DNA of 64,000 nucleotides from positions 100,387 through 164,386 of the forward strand of contig KZ111170.1 of the NCBI GenBank assembly GCA_002077045.2, given 5' to 3'. Source of the stretch: Rachicladosporium sp. CCFEE 5018. Lineage: Eukaryota; Ascomycota; Dothideomycetes; Cladosporiales; Cladosporiaceae. Numbering within the stretch: the stretch's first letter is position 1; each line of letters begins with the position of its first letter. The notes below the pieces were generated by a model. That model saw nothing but the letters and a program-made list of their open reading frames with translations, made no database searches and was not told where the DNA came from. Both the position numbers and the translations under genes were made by a program. Below are positions 1 to 10,546 of the stretch, one piece after another.

Positions 1-1265
1 AGCTTGGGGAGATTTCCCACGGCACCGCCCGGAGCGTTTCATGTGAAGGGTACAAGGATTAAGCCGTGTCACGTTCTGAAGACAACGATGGTGATGTGCG
101 TTGCGAGCCGGCAGGCCTGGGAGAGGTCTGCCGGTGTCAGATGACGCTGAAGAAATGATGTTGTGCAAGGTGATCGAACTGCAGCTGCGATGCCGCGCGG
201 CAAGTGGGTGCCGTGAAGGTAACGAAGATTGATGAAACGGCCTCGTGATGCTGGGTCGAGTCAAACACCTTGTTGCATCGCGTAAGGGGGTATATATAGG
301 TGTACAGGGAGTAGATGCATCGACTGCAGCTGTCCGTCATCTGTCGAGATTGCCGGCGTGTAGATGGCACAATATTCTCTCACGATAGCAAGCAACGTGC
401 TCATGGCTACGTCCAGACAGCCTGCTCGCAGCGCTTTGAAGACCTCACCCTGAGAGAGCGTCTGGCTGATGTGCCTACTTTAATGATGTCCAGCTCAACT
501 CACGCCTCCCATGCACAACCGTTGAACCCCACGTACCCTGCCCAGTCTGCCACGCGGCATAGATTGCATATCGTGACGTGACCAGTCGCAGTTTGCTAGA
601 CGCAAATCAACGGCGCTTGTGCATAGGGCGACGACATGGGCTGTAAAGCATCGCTACCGAAAGAACCACCATCTACCTGCCTGATCGAGAGGGCTGGCGA
701 ACGATGTGCGCTACGACCACGGCGTCAAAGCCGACGTGAGAACGCGCGTGAGGAATCAGGCTGAAGCTGAGGAAAATGAGTACAATAGGCTGTCATAGAT
801 GAACTGGCCAGTCGTGGAGAGTACAAGCCAGGCGGATTTGTAAAGGGCAACATGGTATCATTCATATTTTTGCACGTGCCATCTCACTCTACACTCCACC
901 TTGCCCGACCAGCTGTGCCGCTCGGCCACCTCAACGCCAGCTCGTCCATGGTAGAGCAATCCTCATGACAGTCATTCACCATGACGCCGAACGCCAGTCA
1001 CGCCTCCCCACACCAAGTATACACAGCCAATAATATCTGGCCCTTGATCATGTACAACGAACGTCCAATTCGCTCCAACTCTCAGCTTCCATACGGGTCC
1101 AGCTTGAGGTAGCCCATGTACTGCCCTTCCGGTCCTTGTCTCGTTCGGTCGAGATTCGTCTCACCGCTCGACACAGGCACGTAGAGCGGGCCGTCAAGGA
1201 GCCGTTCCTAATGACTTCAATGCTGTCAGCATCATCGCCCGAACTGACAGACATTAAATGGCCAC
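1..1265. other. Intergenic stretch at left edge, no supported gene
   Basis: Only short ORFs without coding character are present on either strand. A TATATATA element lies at 291-298, followed by an ATG at 315 that opens an 88-codon ORF with no recognisable domain; I do not call it a gene. Positions 1082-1207 on the minus strand hold a 42-codon open frame just beyond the bZIP stop codon (see the rejected list). Confidence 0.5.
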
Positions 1266-3156
1266 TCACCTCCTTTGGCCCTGCATCTGTATGCCCTGCC
1301 CTTGCATCCCCTGACCCATCATGCCATAGGGATTATTGTACTGATGTCCGCCATCACCAGTGATCTGCTGCATGGCTTGCGCCGTCAAGCCTTGTGCTTG
1401 GCTGACCGGACACTCCTTGTGCGCAAGCAGTAGCGTCTTCAATCCCACGATCTCTTCCCTTAGCTGCGTAACAGTCGCAGCAAGCGCATCATTCTCCGTA
1501 GAGAAGATCTCAACCTTCTGCTGTAGGTTTGCGAGCCACTGCTTCTTGCGCTGTCTGCACTTGAGTGCTGCGACACGATTCCGCTCGAGGAAATTCTTGC
1601 GCTTCTCCTCATCGGTCATCTTCTTGCCGTCCGGTCCAGTCTCCTCCATCTCGGGAGACTCGCCGTCAAGCATGTCTTCGTCGTCTGGCTCAGGTGATTG
1701 CTGCATCACTGCGCCGTTGCTGTTGCGCGAGCGCTTGTTGGCAATGCGACTGGGTGTGTCGTCCGACTTGCGCTTACCACCGACCGCCTTGCCAGTAGAG
1801 CCCTTCTTGCCGCGATCATTCCGTTGCGGCTTCTGGTCCAGGCTGCCGTCCGAGTAGTCGCCATGACCATTCTCCGTGCTGGCTGAGATGTGGCTGTTGA
1901 TGCTGTTCTTACCATTGCGGGCATCATTATGTTGATCCTGATGCTGCTGCACGCCCTGATAGTTGTGCTGTGGTTGTTGAGGCATTGCGAACTGTTGTTG
2001 GCCGCCAGGTCGTCCGCCGTTAGCGAGGAATTGAAGGCCCATGGCAGCCTCTTGGCTCTCGTGGTGAGTAAATGGGTCTTGCCCATCTTGCTGCTGACTC
2101 TGCTGGTTAGGGTTGTAAGGCTTGCTATCAAGGTCCGGCTGGATGTTTGGGTTTGATTGCGGCTGTGATGTAACGTTGGGTGGCATGGCAAATTGGTTGT
2201 TTTGACTGTGCGCGCGCGCAGTCATAGCAGTACGGTGGAAGTCAAGTGTGCCCGGTGTTGCACCGCCGCTTTGTAGCTGGCTGTAGATTGCTTGCGAGTT
2301 AGGCGATGGCTGCGGGAACATAGACCCCCCGCCACCGGGAGTCAGGCCTGATCGTAATGATGACTCGTTCGGCGTTGGAAAGCTGCCGTTGAAGTTGTGC
2401 TCCCCACTGAAGTAGTCGTTATTGCTTGTTGGTCCAGTGAGCATAGCAGGGCTAAGCGGCCCAGATCGTAATGAACCTGGCCAGCCAGGGGTGACCGCTG
2501 GGAGAAGCGAGGCTGGTGAAGTGAGACTGTTTACGCCAGGCAGCTTAGGGCCCGGAGTCTCTGATGGGTTGCCAAACGCGTTCTCGAATGGATTGGGCTC
2601 TCTCGAGAACTGACTATGGTTCTGTGAGAAGTAGTCCGGCTCGCCGTTGCTTTGGGAAGGCTTTGGCGGTGGGGCGAGGGGCGCATTGGTCGTCGGCGCG
2701 CTCTCCTTCGGGTCGACTTCCTCCGGCTGGTTGATGGTTGGCACTTGAGTTTCTGGCGGGTAGTCAGCCTGGTGATCCATTGCAATGTTAGTATTGCGGT
2801 GGCGATGACCTGACTTACCTTGTTTGATGGCGGGGACGGCGGCGTCTTTGACTTCGTCTAGTAGTAGTGTCAGTGGGCAATGTCAACATATCCGTAATAG
2901 CTGCGCAAGCGACCACTGTTGTGCTGACACATGCGCTCAATGCCTGATGACGATTTGGGTCTCGACGTTGATACCTTGGGGGAAAGTGTTCGGGAACCGA
3001 TGGGAAGGACGGGCAAGAGAGGGAGTTGGGGAGTAGCGATGACGGCAACTTACCTGTTGTGTTGATCGTCCCTCTAGTTGTTCGTGGCGACGATGTAGAA
3101 CTCTTGTTGCCGGCAATGGGTGAACTGTTGGCGAGTCGAGAGATCACAGCAGCCAT
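1266..3156 (-). CDS. atfA: AtfA/Atf1-type bZIP stress transcription factor
   Basis: Nuclear bZIP factor of the ATF/CREB class, which in fungi acts downstream of the Sty1/SakA/Hog1 MAP kinase on CRE-like sites; that role is family knowledge. Model: exon 1 3156-3054, exon 2 2857-2819 (39 nt), exon 3 2752-1266, giving about 542 aa. Donors are GTAAGT and phases match at both joins. The first AG after the intron 2 branch point (CACCAG) would bring a stop into frame, so the next one (CCGCCAG) is used. The N-terminus MAAVISRLANSSPIAGNK fits the AtfA pattern. The middle is Gln/Pro/Ser/Asn-rich (HRA/HRR-like region). The basic region near residue 430 reads ERNRVAALKCRQRKKQW and a leucine zipper follows. 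The exon 2/3 join creates IKQE, a sumoylation-type motif. The stop codon TGA lies inside an AG|GTGAGT sequence, so an alternative 3' exon is possible. Confidence 0.9.
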
Positions 3157-3753
3157 GACGTCGTGAGCGCCTTCCCCGTCCTTGCTACGATGATGCGTTG
3201 CTTGACCTTGATAAACAGCCCGTTCTTCTCCTCCTTCTTCTTCACTTCACTACCTGCAATTTCTTCTCTGCTATTGAAAAGTATGTCAGCAAACGTTGCG
3301 GTCTGATCATTAGATGATGGACTACACAGGCGATGTCCCAGCGCAAAGTCCGAGGAGATTTCTCCGCCAGCCCGGTGGCGAACAGCTTCAAATCGCCTCC
3401 TCATTCGCGCTGCGACGGCACCTCTCCTTGCCCATCACAATGTAAACCCATCAGAAAGCCATCGTACTTACATTCCAGATGCCCTTCAAGATACGGTCTC
3501 TCGGATACTGTCGCGCCTGACAGTGCGGTGATGGCTGGGCGCGCCTTCCAAGTGACGCAACTCCAGTATTGCGACGACGGCAACGAGACCTAACCAACGT
3601 CAAGCACACGTTCGCCGCGTGTCAGTCGTTTCAGTCGTTCACAGCGTGTCTCTTTGATGTGGCTGGGACCTCGTGGTACGTGGCGTATGCGATTCGCGAT
3701 GCCAATCCAGATTCGCGGGTTTGAAGCAAGTTGACGTAGTCTCAGCGTGACGT
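3156..3753 (-). promoter_or_regulatory. CRE-like half sites upstream of the bZIP gene
   Basis: TGACGT occurs at 3156-3161 (overlapping the start codon), 3732-3737 and 3748-3753, and TGACGC at 3552-3557. ATF/CREB proteins bind TGACGT cores, so autoregulation is possible. Two of the sites are only 16 bp apart. This is motif evidence only. Confidence 0.35.
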
Positions 3754-6357
3754 AGCAGAGTAAAAGTACGAGCGCGAGGAGAGAAGAGGTGTCAGTGATC
3801 CGCCCCACCCCGCACTAAAAGGACGTGCAGCAGTGGGCGGGTTCGGCATTCACGGTCGTGCTTGGAAATCGATCTGGCCGTGCGCGCTTTCCTTTTCTTC
3901 TCGTTGATCGCAGGTCTGGAAGGAAAGAACACTTAAGTATGGTATTGATACCACATCGTTAGCATGAGAATTAGGCATGGAGAGTGTGTACAATCCCGAC
4001 AGACTTGATGTTGCTGACCAGCCAAATTTGCATTTTGCCGAGCTCCCACACTCACAATCACGCGATCTCGATCAAGCTTGCAGGACGCGCCACACTGGAA
4101 CCCGGAACTCTGTCCGGTGCCGCCTATGTCACGTGCTTGCCTTGAACTCCAGTATGACGCGTCAACGTTCAACGTCCGGTCGTCGAGAATTATGCATCAG
4201 TTCGCGATTGAGACGAAACTAGCAGAATGACTGTTCACCATCATAGCAGCTCAAATAGCACCTGAGGCGCAGGCGACAATAATCGAGTATCAGAAGTGCG
4301 CAGGTATGTCAACGCGCGCTGGAAGTCTGATCCTACTCCAGATACGTTGAGACTGCCTACACCTCAAGATCACGGGTAGCATGGTGCTGAGATCGTGACG
4401 AGTCACAACGATGCAGGTGGTACGGTCTCGTGCATGCCGGAACAGGAGGCTGCGAAGCCACAGCCGGCCTTTCTATGACCTTCTGCGGACGCCAGGGTAT
4501 AGGCAGCGGGCACCAGGACCTAGGACTGCTAAACAAGTAGATCGACTCCCATTGCAGTGCCAGCGCTGCATCAGCTGCAGAGATTGCACTTCTGACTACC
4601 CGCGGCTCGCGAGGAAAATTGCAGAATCCAGACCGCATGCTTCCAGTTGCGATGACTGGTCGGGAAAGCTTGCTGAATTGGTCGAGAGCATCCGCACCAG
4701 CCATATTCGGTCCCGTGTGTGATTGCAGCCTTCCCGTGGTGTTCTGGAGGAGTTGTACATGTAGATCCTCTGTGTGCACATTGGACCGCGACTAGGTGTC
4801 GTACACTGCTTCTCAGGTAGGGAGGTTCCCGTTTCCTTTGTATACATAACCACATGGCAGCGAATCATGTGAGAAGAGGGGTAGCAGGATGGGTGGATGT
4901 TGAACGATGTCGTCGAAACAGAGCCATTGCCTCCCGCCATATGTCTTGGCGCTTCAAGTCCGACTTCATGGCATGGTCATGGAATTAAGACACACTCCGA
5001 CTGGGTGAGCTGATACTTCCAAGCCCTTCGACGTTTCCAATCTCAGATCCAAGTTCGTGGTCTTCCATCTGCTCTTTATTAACGCAGACCAAGGGCGCGG
5101 CAACGGAGACATGCTGGCCATGTTGCTATTGGCTTCGAAGCCAGGGCTCTGCGGTGTATGTACAGAAAGATGAAAACTGCTCGCATGACACGACGAAAGC
5201 CAGGAGCTGAGAAAGTAGGAGACAAGGAGGGCGTTCTGGACTTTGTTCGTCGTGATCGAAATGAGATAGATGAATGTACCCCTGCCACAAGACGTACTTC
5301 CGTGGACTATTCAGCGAACTCGTAGAACACTTAAGTATTCGCCTCCACTTGGCTCGCTAGCCACTCGACATCACCTACTAATACATCGATTTTTGAATGT
5401 GGTGAGGTGGACAAGTTCTTGAATGTAGACGTGCCTGATTCTCCACCCACCGGGCAGAACTCGGGCTCAGCGCGGCTGAGACGAACTGGAGATGACGATC
5501 TCGACGCTCGCGTTGTCCACGCTCGTTTCGTGCTTTGCGCTTCCAAATCAGCATTTTACCAATTCACATTCGAAGTGTTTGTCCGTTGTACTCAGCATAC
5601 CGGGCCATGCCGCTCGCGATGATTCGTCGATTTTGCGATGCTCGATTTCGTCGAAATGCAAGACCACCACCTTAACCATGTCTTCGCCTGCGGGGACGAC
5701 TTCAGGGCCGCGGTCACAACAGGCACTCGACAAGGCTCTAGACCGGCACTCGTATCAATACATCTGGCCGAATTTGAGAGCTCACTGCCCTCCGACAGTC
5801 CCTACATCCCGACCGTTCACATTCGAGGCGGTCTTGCTCAGAAAGCGCTAGACCAAACAGAGCCGAGTTTCGGGAAGCTTTCGGGATGCTCGATTGAGAG
5901 GTAGGTAGGCCATGCACCGATCCCGCATCGCTTTTACTATGTCCAAGTGCATCATGCGAATTGCTCTTCTCATATCTTAGATCCGTATCCGCCGAGTCAT
6001 TTATCTATCCATCCGGCTGCGAGGTGTATACTACTGATCGCACAGGACTGCCGCCCTCTCCAACGCCGCATACAGTACGCTCCCCCCGCTGTCGAGTCGG
6101 AGCAGTGACAAGACTCCGACACGACTGTTGCTTAGTACGACCGCGCGCCTACTACCCTTAAGTCCACCAAGCGCGGAAAACGATCAGGGCTCGCGTTCTG
6201 GCGGCGAGGTGACTCGATAAGAGTCACAGATCCAGCAGTGTTCAGAACGACAGCTCGAACCGCGCTATCTTATCCTATCCCCCTGGGCTGCCGCAACAGA
6301 AAATCTCAGGCAAATCTTCAGCACTGACGTCCAGTCTCCGCAATTCCAAGCACCAGC
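3162..6357. other. Long divergent intergenic region between the bZIP and PHD genes
   Basis: About 3.2 kb lies between two divergently transcribed regulator genes. Small overlapping ORFs occur at 5638-5904 and 5678-5851 (+, beginning MSSPAGTTSGPRSQQ). The second has a good start context (AACCATGTC) but no domain I recognise. The stretch may hold long 5' leaders or a lineage-specific small gene. Confidence 0.4.
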
Positions 6358-6947
6358 ATGAGCGAGCCACCGCGCCGCTCCAAGCGTGCCCTCCCAGCAA
6401 CCTCACCCGACAACCCACCACCCGCCCAACCCACCATTGAAGCCACTGGCTCTGATAACGAAGAAGAGGAGGAAGTCACGCGCTGCTTGTGCGGTCAGCA
6501 AGAATATCCAGGTCCGCCGCTCAGCCCAGCTTTCACAACCGAGGACACGCAGTCGGACGATGCAGGCGCGTGGTTCATCTCGTGTGACGGGTGCCATGTG
6601 TGGCAGCATGGAGGGTGTGTCGGATTGGCAGACGAGAGCCAGAGTCCAGAGAAGTACTTCTGCGAGGAGTGTCGGCCGAAGAGTCATGACAAGCGGGTGG
6701 ACTCGAGAGGGTGAGTCGAGCTTTTCATACTGTTGTTCTCCTACAATTGTCCACGATACAGCGGAAGGGCAGGGAAGCGTATGTGCGAGGCTTGCAGGGT
6801 GGTATGGGCAAAGACCACTACAGCAGGCTCGTAGCTCAGCACATGTGCTTGCAGCATGTGATGGCAAGGGAACAGCGAGCATGATATCGAGTACTCTCAC
6901 CTTTGACTTTCACACATCGCAAGAGACGGAAGCGGTCATGGCGCGCT
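6358..6947 (+). CDS. PHD-finger protein, Cti6-like (3' part uncertain)
   Basis: Probable chromatin reader resembling Cti6 of the Rpd3L histone deacetylase complex. Exon 1 (6358-6710) encodes about 117 aa: a basic/proline N-terminus, an acidic run (DNEEEEE) and a complete C4HC3 PHD finger with ligands C43, C45, C76, C79, H84, C87, C102 and C105 and the aromatic residue W82. A consensus donor GTGAGT follows at 6711, in phase 2. Downstream acceptors give short frames that either stop within about 40 codons or stay open to the gap at 6948, so I cannot fix the 3' exons. Cti6 homologues are several hundred residues long, so the rest is probably in the missing sequence. It converges on the Rom2-type gene across the gap. 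PHD finger confidence is high; the Cti6 assignment is moderate. Confidence 0.75.
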
Positions 6948-7047
6948 NNNNNNNNNNNNNNNNNNNNNNNNNNNNNNNNNNNNNNNNNNNNNNNNNNNNN
7001 NNNNNNNNNNNNNNNNNNNNNNNNNNNNNNNNNNNNNNNNNNNNNNN
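6948..7047. other. Assembly gap of exactly 100 N
   Basis: A run of 100 N, the usual placeholder for a gap of unknown size. The bases next to it on both sides read GCGCT. The GEF gene entering from the right lacks most of its length, so the real missing sequence must be several kilobases, or the join is wrong. Confidence 0.98.
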
Positions 7048-8098
7048 GCGCTACATTTGACAGCATCGCACCATACACCAGTGAAGGCCGCTTCTGAGCT
7101 ACCATTGTACTGGCCTGAGTGATCTGACTGTTCGAGCGAGCTGTACCAGCTACCGAAGGCCGTGGCGAGTTTGCGTCATTTGGCGAAACCACAGTGGAAG
7201 CCATAGACATCGTTCGAGAGGTTACACGGCCGCCGCTGGTCGCACGCGCGTCCTGTTGCGGTCGTTCCGCCACGTGATAGCCGTTTGTCTGCGGTGTTTG
7301 GGGCAGATCAGATGACTGAGACTCTCCTGATGTCCGCCGCCGATTCGGTATCACTCTTCCGCTCATAGTCTGTGTGTAGTCACTGTCTCTTGTGTACGAA
7401 GACATCGACATAGTCCTCTCATCTCCCGTTCGCTCGGGCACAATCCTGCCTTGTGCAGTCGTTCGCGCCAAGTGATTCACGTAGGGTTGCTGCCGAAATG
7501 CATTGGCTGGAGCGTTGCCGTAGCCACTGCTGGGGGCTTGATAAGCGGGTCGAGGGTTGGAAGCTAGGGACTGTGACCGGTAACTGTCGCTGTTCAATGC
7601 TGGTGCAGGAGCTGGCCCGCCTGGTGCATAAGGTCGTTGTGTGAAGGATCGCTGCTGGTACGGAGCGCCGCCTGGAGGACCACGGGGATCCATCCGCTGT
7701 GGTTGGCCGTACGGGACGCGATCAGGACGGATAGGTTGAGGCATGTTCTGCGCCGGCGGAGGCATCGGCCTCCTCTGTGGCGAGCTCTGCGCGTTTGGCA
7801 TTTGCTGACCGCCATATGGCTCCGCTGGCCGTGGTGGTGGGTACCCGTTCGCTTGTTGGCCCAGGCGAACAGGTGGGGCTCGCGGGAGGTACCCAGATGG
7901 CGGCGCGCCTGACATAGTGTTTGCCCTGTCCTGAGGTATAGGTGGCGGCGCACCGCTCATAGTCTGACTTCGCCCTGCGCCTGGCGGTGCGGCGCCGAAT
8001 ATGTTTGAGAAAGCGGCATCGCGCTGCGCCGAGGAAGCGTTGCCGAAGCTCGGGTTGCGGCCATAGTCGCGGCCCTGCTGTGCCTGGTATTGAGCCAT
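7048..8098 (-). CDS. Rho1 guanine nucleotide exchange factor, Rom2-type, N-terminal fragment
   Basis: Rom2-type GEFs load GTP on Rho1 at the plasma membrane in cell-wall integrity signalling; their order is a disordered N-terminus, DEP, DH, PH and CNH domains and they usually exceed 1100 aa. Only about 350 codons are visible here. The ATG at 8098 begins MAQYQAQQGRDYGRNPSFG. The region is rich in Pro/Gln/Ser/Arg and repeats the motif QTMSG or NTMSG. Near the gap it contains GRIVPERTGDERTMSMSSY and YTQTMSGRVIPNRR, which I recognise from fungal Rom2 proteins. The last residues, KRPSLVYGAMLSNVA, match the start of the DEP-like region. Everything catalytic would lie in the gap. No C-terminal Rom2 sequence is found on the other side. 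Confidence 0.75.
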
Positions 8099-8785
8099 CC
8101 TACCTGCTCGCTAGCAATGCAGACATCCGAACCCCCGTGCGCTGTTTGTGCGGTGTGCTATGTCCCTCACTCCCTCGACCCGCCACTCGGTCCCAGTGTG
8201 GGTCGCGGAGGTGACGGCAGTGGTGAAGAGGGGAAAGACAGTCAAGCCTGGACAGTGACCGAGAGATGTCAAGCGCAAGGAGAGAAAGCGGTATGTAGTG
8301 ACAGCAGTGGCTAGGACCAAGCGTTCTCAATGGCTTGTCCTGAATGCCATCCAAGTTCGGCCTTGGTGTGCCAGTCTCTCTCGGCCTATCACAGGAGGTC
8401 AGAGTCTGAGACACCTGCAAGTTGCCGTCCACGATGTTTCAGAGACAGATCCGCGAAGACGAAGTGTTTCTGGTGCGATTTTGCTATGGAAATCGGAACT
8501 CGTCGGTGAGATGATCAATGTCAGGTAGCTCAGGTGATCGTCTGTAGAGCTTGGGCAATATGGATCTCATGCAGCAGTCGTGCAGCATCCCAAAAGCACT
8601 CGCTTGATTTCGTAGATCCCGTCATTTGCGGCTACATCCGTTGCACGTGACGTCTATCGCCTCCGTCATGTGTACTTGCTTGTGAGCTTCATCTCGGAGT
8701 TGAGCAGTCTGATCTTGCGTTCGGGCAGGGCTTGTCTCATTGCACTTCCCCGTCCACCTCCGTACCTCCTCCCGAACTGAATGCA
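8099..8785. other. Intergenic, divergent promoters of the Rom2-type gene and VMA11
   Basis: No ORF with coding character was seen on either strand. The stretch separates the GEF start (8098, minus) from the VMA11 start (8786, plus). Confidence 0.5.
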
Positions 8786-9665
8786 ATGTCCACCACAGGC
8801 GGAAACTCGGAGTACACGCCCCGGTTTGCCCCATTCTTGGGCATGGTAACGTCGCGCCTCTGCAGTACATCATGGTTGTAGCTAACAGATCTACGCAGGC
8901 CGGGATAGCATTCGCAGTACTTCCTCCCCCACCCTCCATCTTCGACACCATTCCCTTCTGACAAGATACCACCCTTCAGATGATCTTCGGCTGCCTCGGC
9001 GCCGCATACGGCACTGCAAAGTCCGGCATAGGCATCGCAGGCGTGGGAACCTTCCGCTCAGACCTGATCATGAAGTCGCTTATCCCCGTGGTCATGTCCG
9101 GAATCATCGCCGTCTACGCCTTGGTCGTCTCGGTCTTGATCGCAGGAAATATGAAGCCGCCGCCAGAGCAGCATTACAGTTTGTTTACGGGATTCATGCA
9201 TTTGGCGTGCGGGCTTAGTGTTGGGTTGACGGGACTGGCGGCTGGATATGCTATTGGAGTTGTGGGGGATACTGTGAGTTACATCCTGAGATTTAGAGCT
9301 GGAGGAGAGTGCAGGGAGTCGGTTGAGATGAAGGGCGTGAGCGGGTTGCATTCCTCGAGAGGGTCTATGCATAGATATGGGCACATCCAATGAGTCCGGG
9401 GGATTGGGGAGTTACTTGGATATGGCGAGGATCGATAGCAGACCACATTCAGGAGGGCTATGAGCTGACTTGCGAACGACAGGGTGTGCGAGCGTACATG
9501 CAACAGAGCAGGATCTTCGTCGGCATGGTCCTGATCCTCATTTTCGGCGAAGTGCTGGGGCTATATGGGTATGCTTATTGGTTGGCAAAGCCATTGAAGA
9601 CCACCATGCTAACAAAAGACAGTCTTATCGTGTCTTTGATCTTGAACACGAGAGCGTCCGGCTGA
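8786..9665 (+). CDS. VMA11: V-type ATPase proteolipid subunit c' (Vma11)
   Basis: Membrane rotor subunit of the vacuolar proton pump. Five exons: 8786-8845, 8899-8916 (18 nt, six residues AGIAFA), 8980-9273, 9483-9568 and 9623-9665, giving 166 aa. All joins keep phase and use GT..AG. Without the microexon the invariant stretch between FAPFLGM and MIFGCLGAAYGTAKSG is missing. Four transmembrane helices are evident, and the proton-carrying Glu is E147 in IFGEVLGLYG. The assignment to c' rather than c (Vma3) rests on GVGTFRSDLIMKSLIPVVMSG and VLIAGN, which follow yeast Vma11; Vma3 has CATCVLRPDLLFKNIVPVIMAG there. The C-terminus LILNTRASG is standard. Confidence is high for the family and good for c'. 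Confidence 0.93.
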
Positions 9666-10139
9666 GCAAGGATGATGCATAAGCTGCGAGGCATGTTCAC
9701 GATCGACAGCCGTTTCTCTCTCGTCTGTACGCATTCTGGACACATGCAATTTGCTCCTCCCCGCTTCCAGTTGGCTGACCACATCGGTCTCCCGAAGCTG
9801 GGACGGCAATGGACGGCGGAGGTTACATGGGCCAAGTGGAAGACAGCGAAAGATTGAGTAGCTGTAGCATATGAGCGATTTGTACGACCATCTTCTAATG
9901 ATCCCCTCCATATCACCAGTCTTCCCAATCCAGCAGTCCGGAAAAGCTCTCCATGCCTTCTGTACAGTAATAGAGTGATGTCACACCGCATGATCTCAGT
10001 CAGGCAAAAGTGACAGCTCCGAATGGAAGACCACCCCTCCAACAGTGAAGCACTTATTGCCAATGTCTCGAACTTCAATCGACCTGTCTTGTGCACTCTG
10101 TACATTTCCGCTCTTATAGTCTGCCACGCGACAACCCCA
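9666..10139. other. Intergenic after VMA11
   Basis: A long minus-strand frame (9575-10105) overlaps the VMA11 3' exons antisense and has no recognisable domain, so I do not call it a gene. Confidence 0.4.
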
Positions 10140-10406
10140 TCATAGAGACTTCCGGGCCACTACTTCGGCACGGAAATAGACCATCTCAACCCGACTCCTC
10201 GGCACTGGTACACTACCTTGCGGCTGACCTGCGTCGCGCTCGTGCACCTTTGAGACAAACTGCGGCGAGAAGTGATTTGGAACGGCGGTCTCGCCTGGGC
10301 GCGTCTCAGAGCGCATGAAGATGCCGCGGTAGTGAACCTGGGCAGCGCATATAGACGGAAGGCTGGACATGCCATTGGCGTACACTCGGTCAACACCGTT
10401 GCGCAT
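10140..10406 (-). CDS. Possible small protein or terminal exon upstream of the PKA gene
   Basis: An open frame of 88 codons from ATG 10406 begins MRNGVDRVYANG and ends VVARKSL. The same frame is open upstream to about 10466, adding YNAQYSVLIQQVFFNA. Residue composition and codon third positions look coding. No domain is recognised. It is transcribed away from the PKA gene, whose ATG is 140 bp further right, so the two would share a promoter. It could be a small gene, the last exon of a gene I cannot complete, or a relic. Confidence 0.3.
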   Translation of the reverse strand: MRNGVDRVYANGMSSLPSICAAQVHYRGIFMRSETRPGETAVPNHFSPQFVSKVHERDAGQPQGSVPVPRSRVEMVYFRAEVVARKSL

Positions 10407-10546
10407 CGCATTGAAGAATACCTGCTGGATCAGGACGGAGTATTGAGCATTGTACGGTGATCGCGCAGTAAAGGGTTAAGGACACATCGCATACCCATTG
10501 GCGCTCCTACTCTCTCGAAGAATCACCACCCACTCCTACCGCCATC

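Noticed and set aside
1082..1207. 42-codon minus-strand open frame after the bZIP stop, preceded by TTAG and with a GTGAGT donor at the stop codon
   Set aside because: The donor leaves phase 2 while this frame needs phase 0; no acceptor joins them, and AtfA proteins commonly end near RR as here.
9575..10105. 176-codon minus-strand frame
   Set aside because: It overlaps the VMA11 3' exons antisense and has no recognisable domain.
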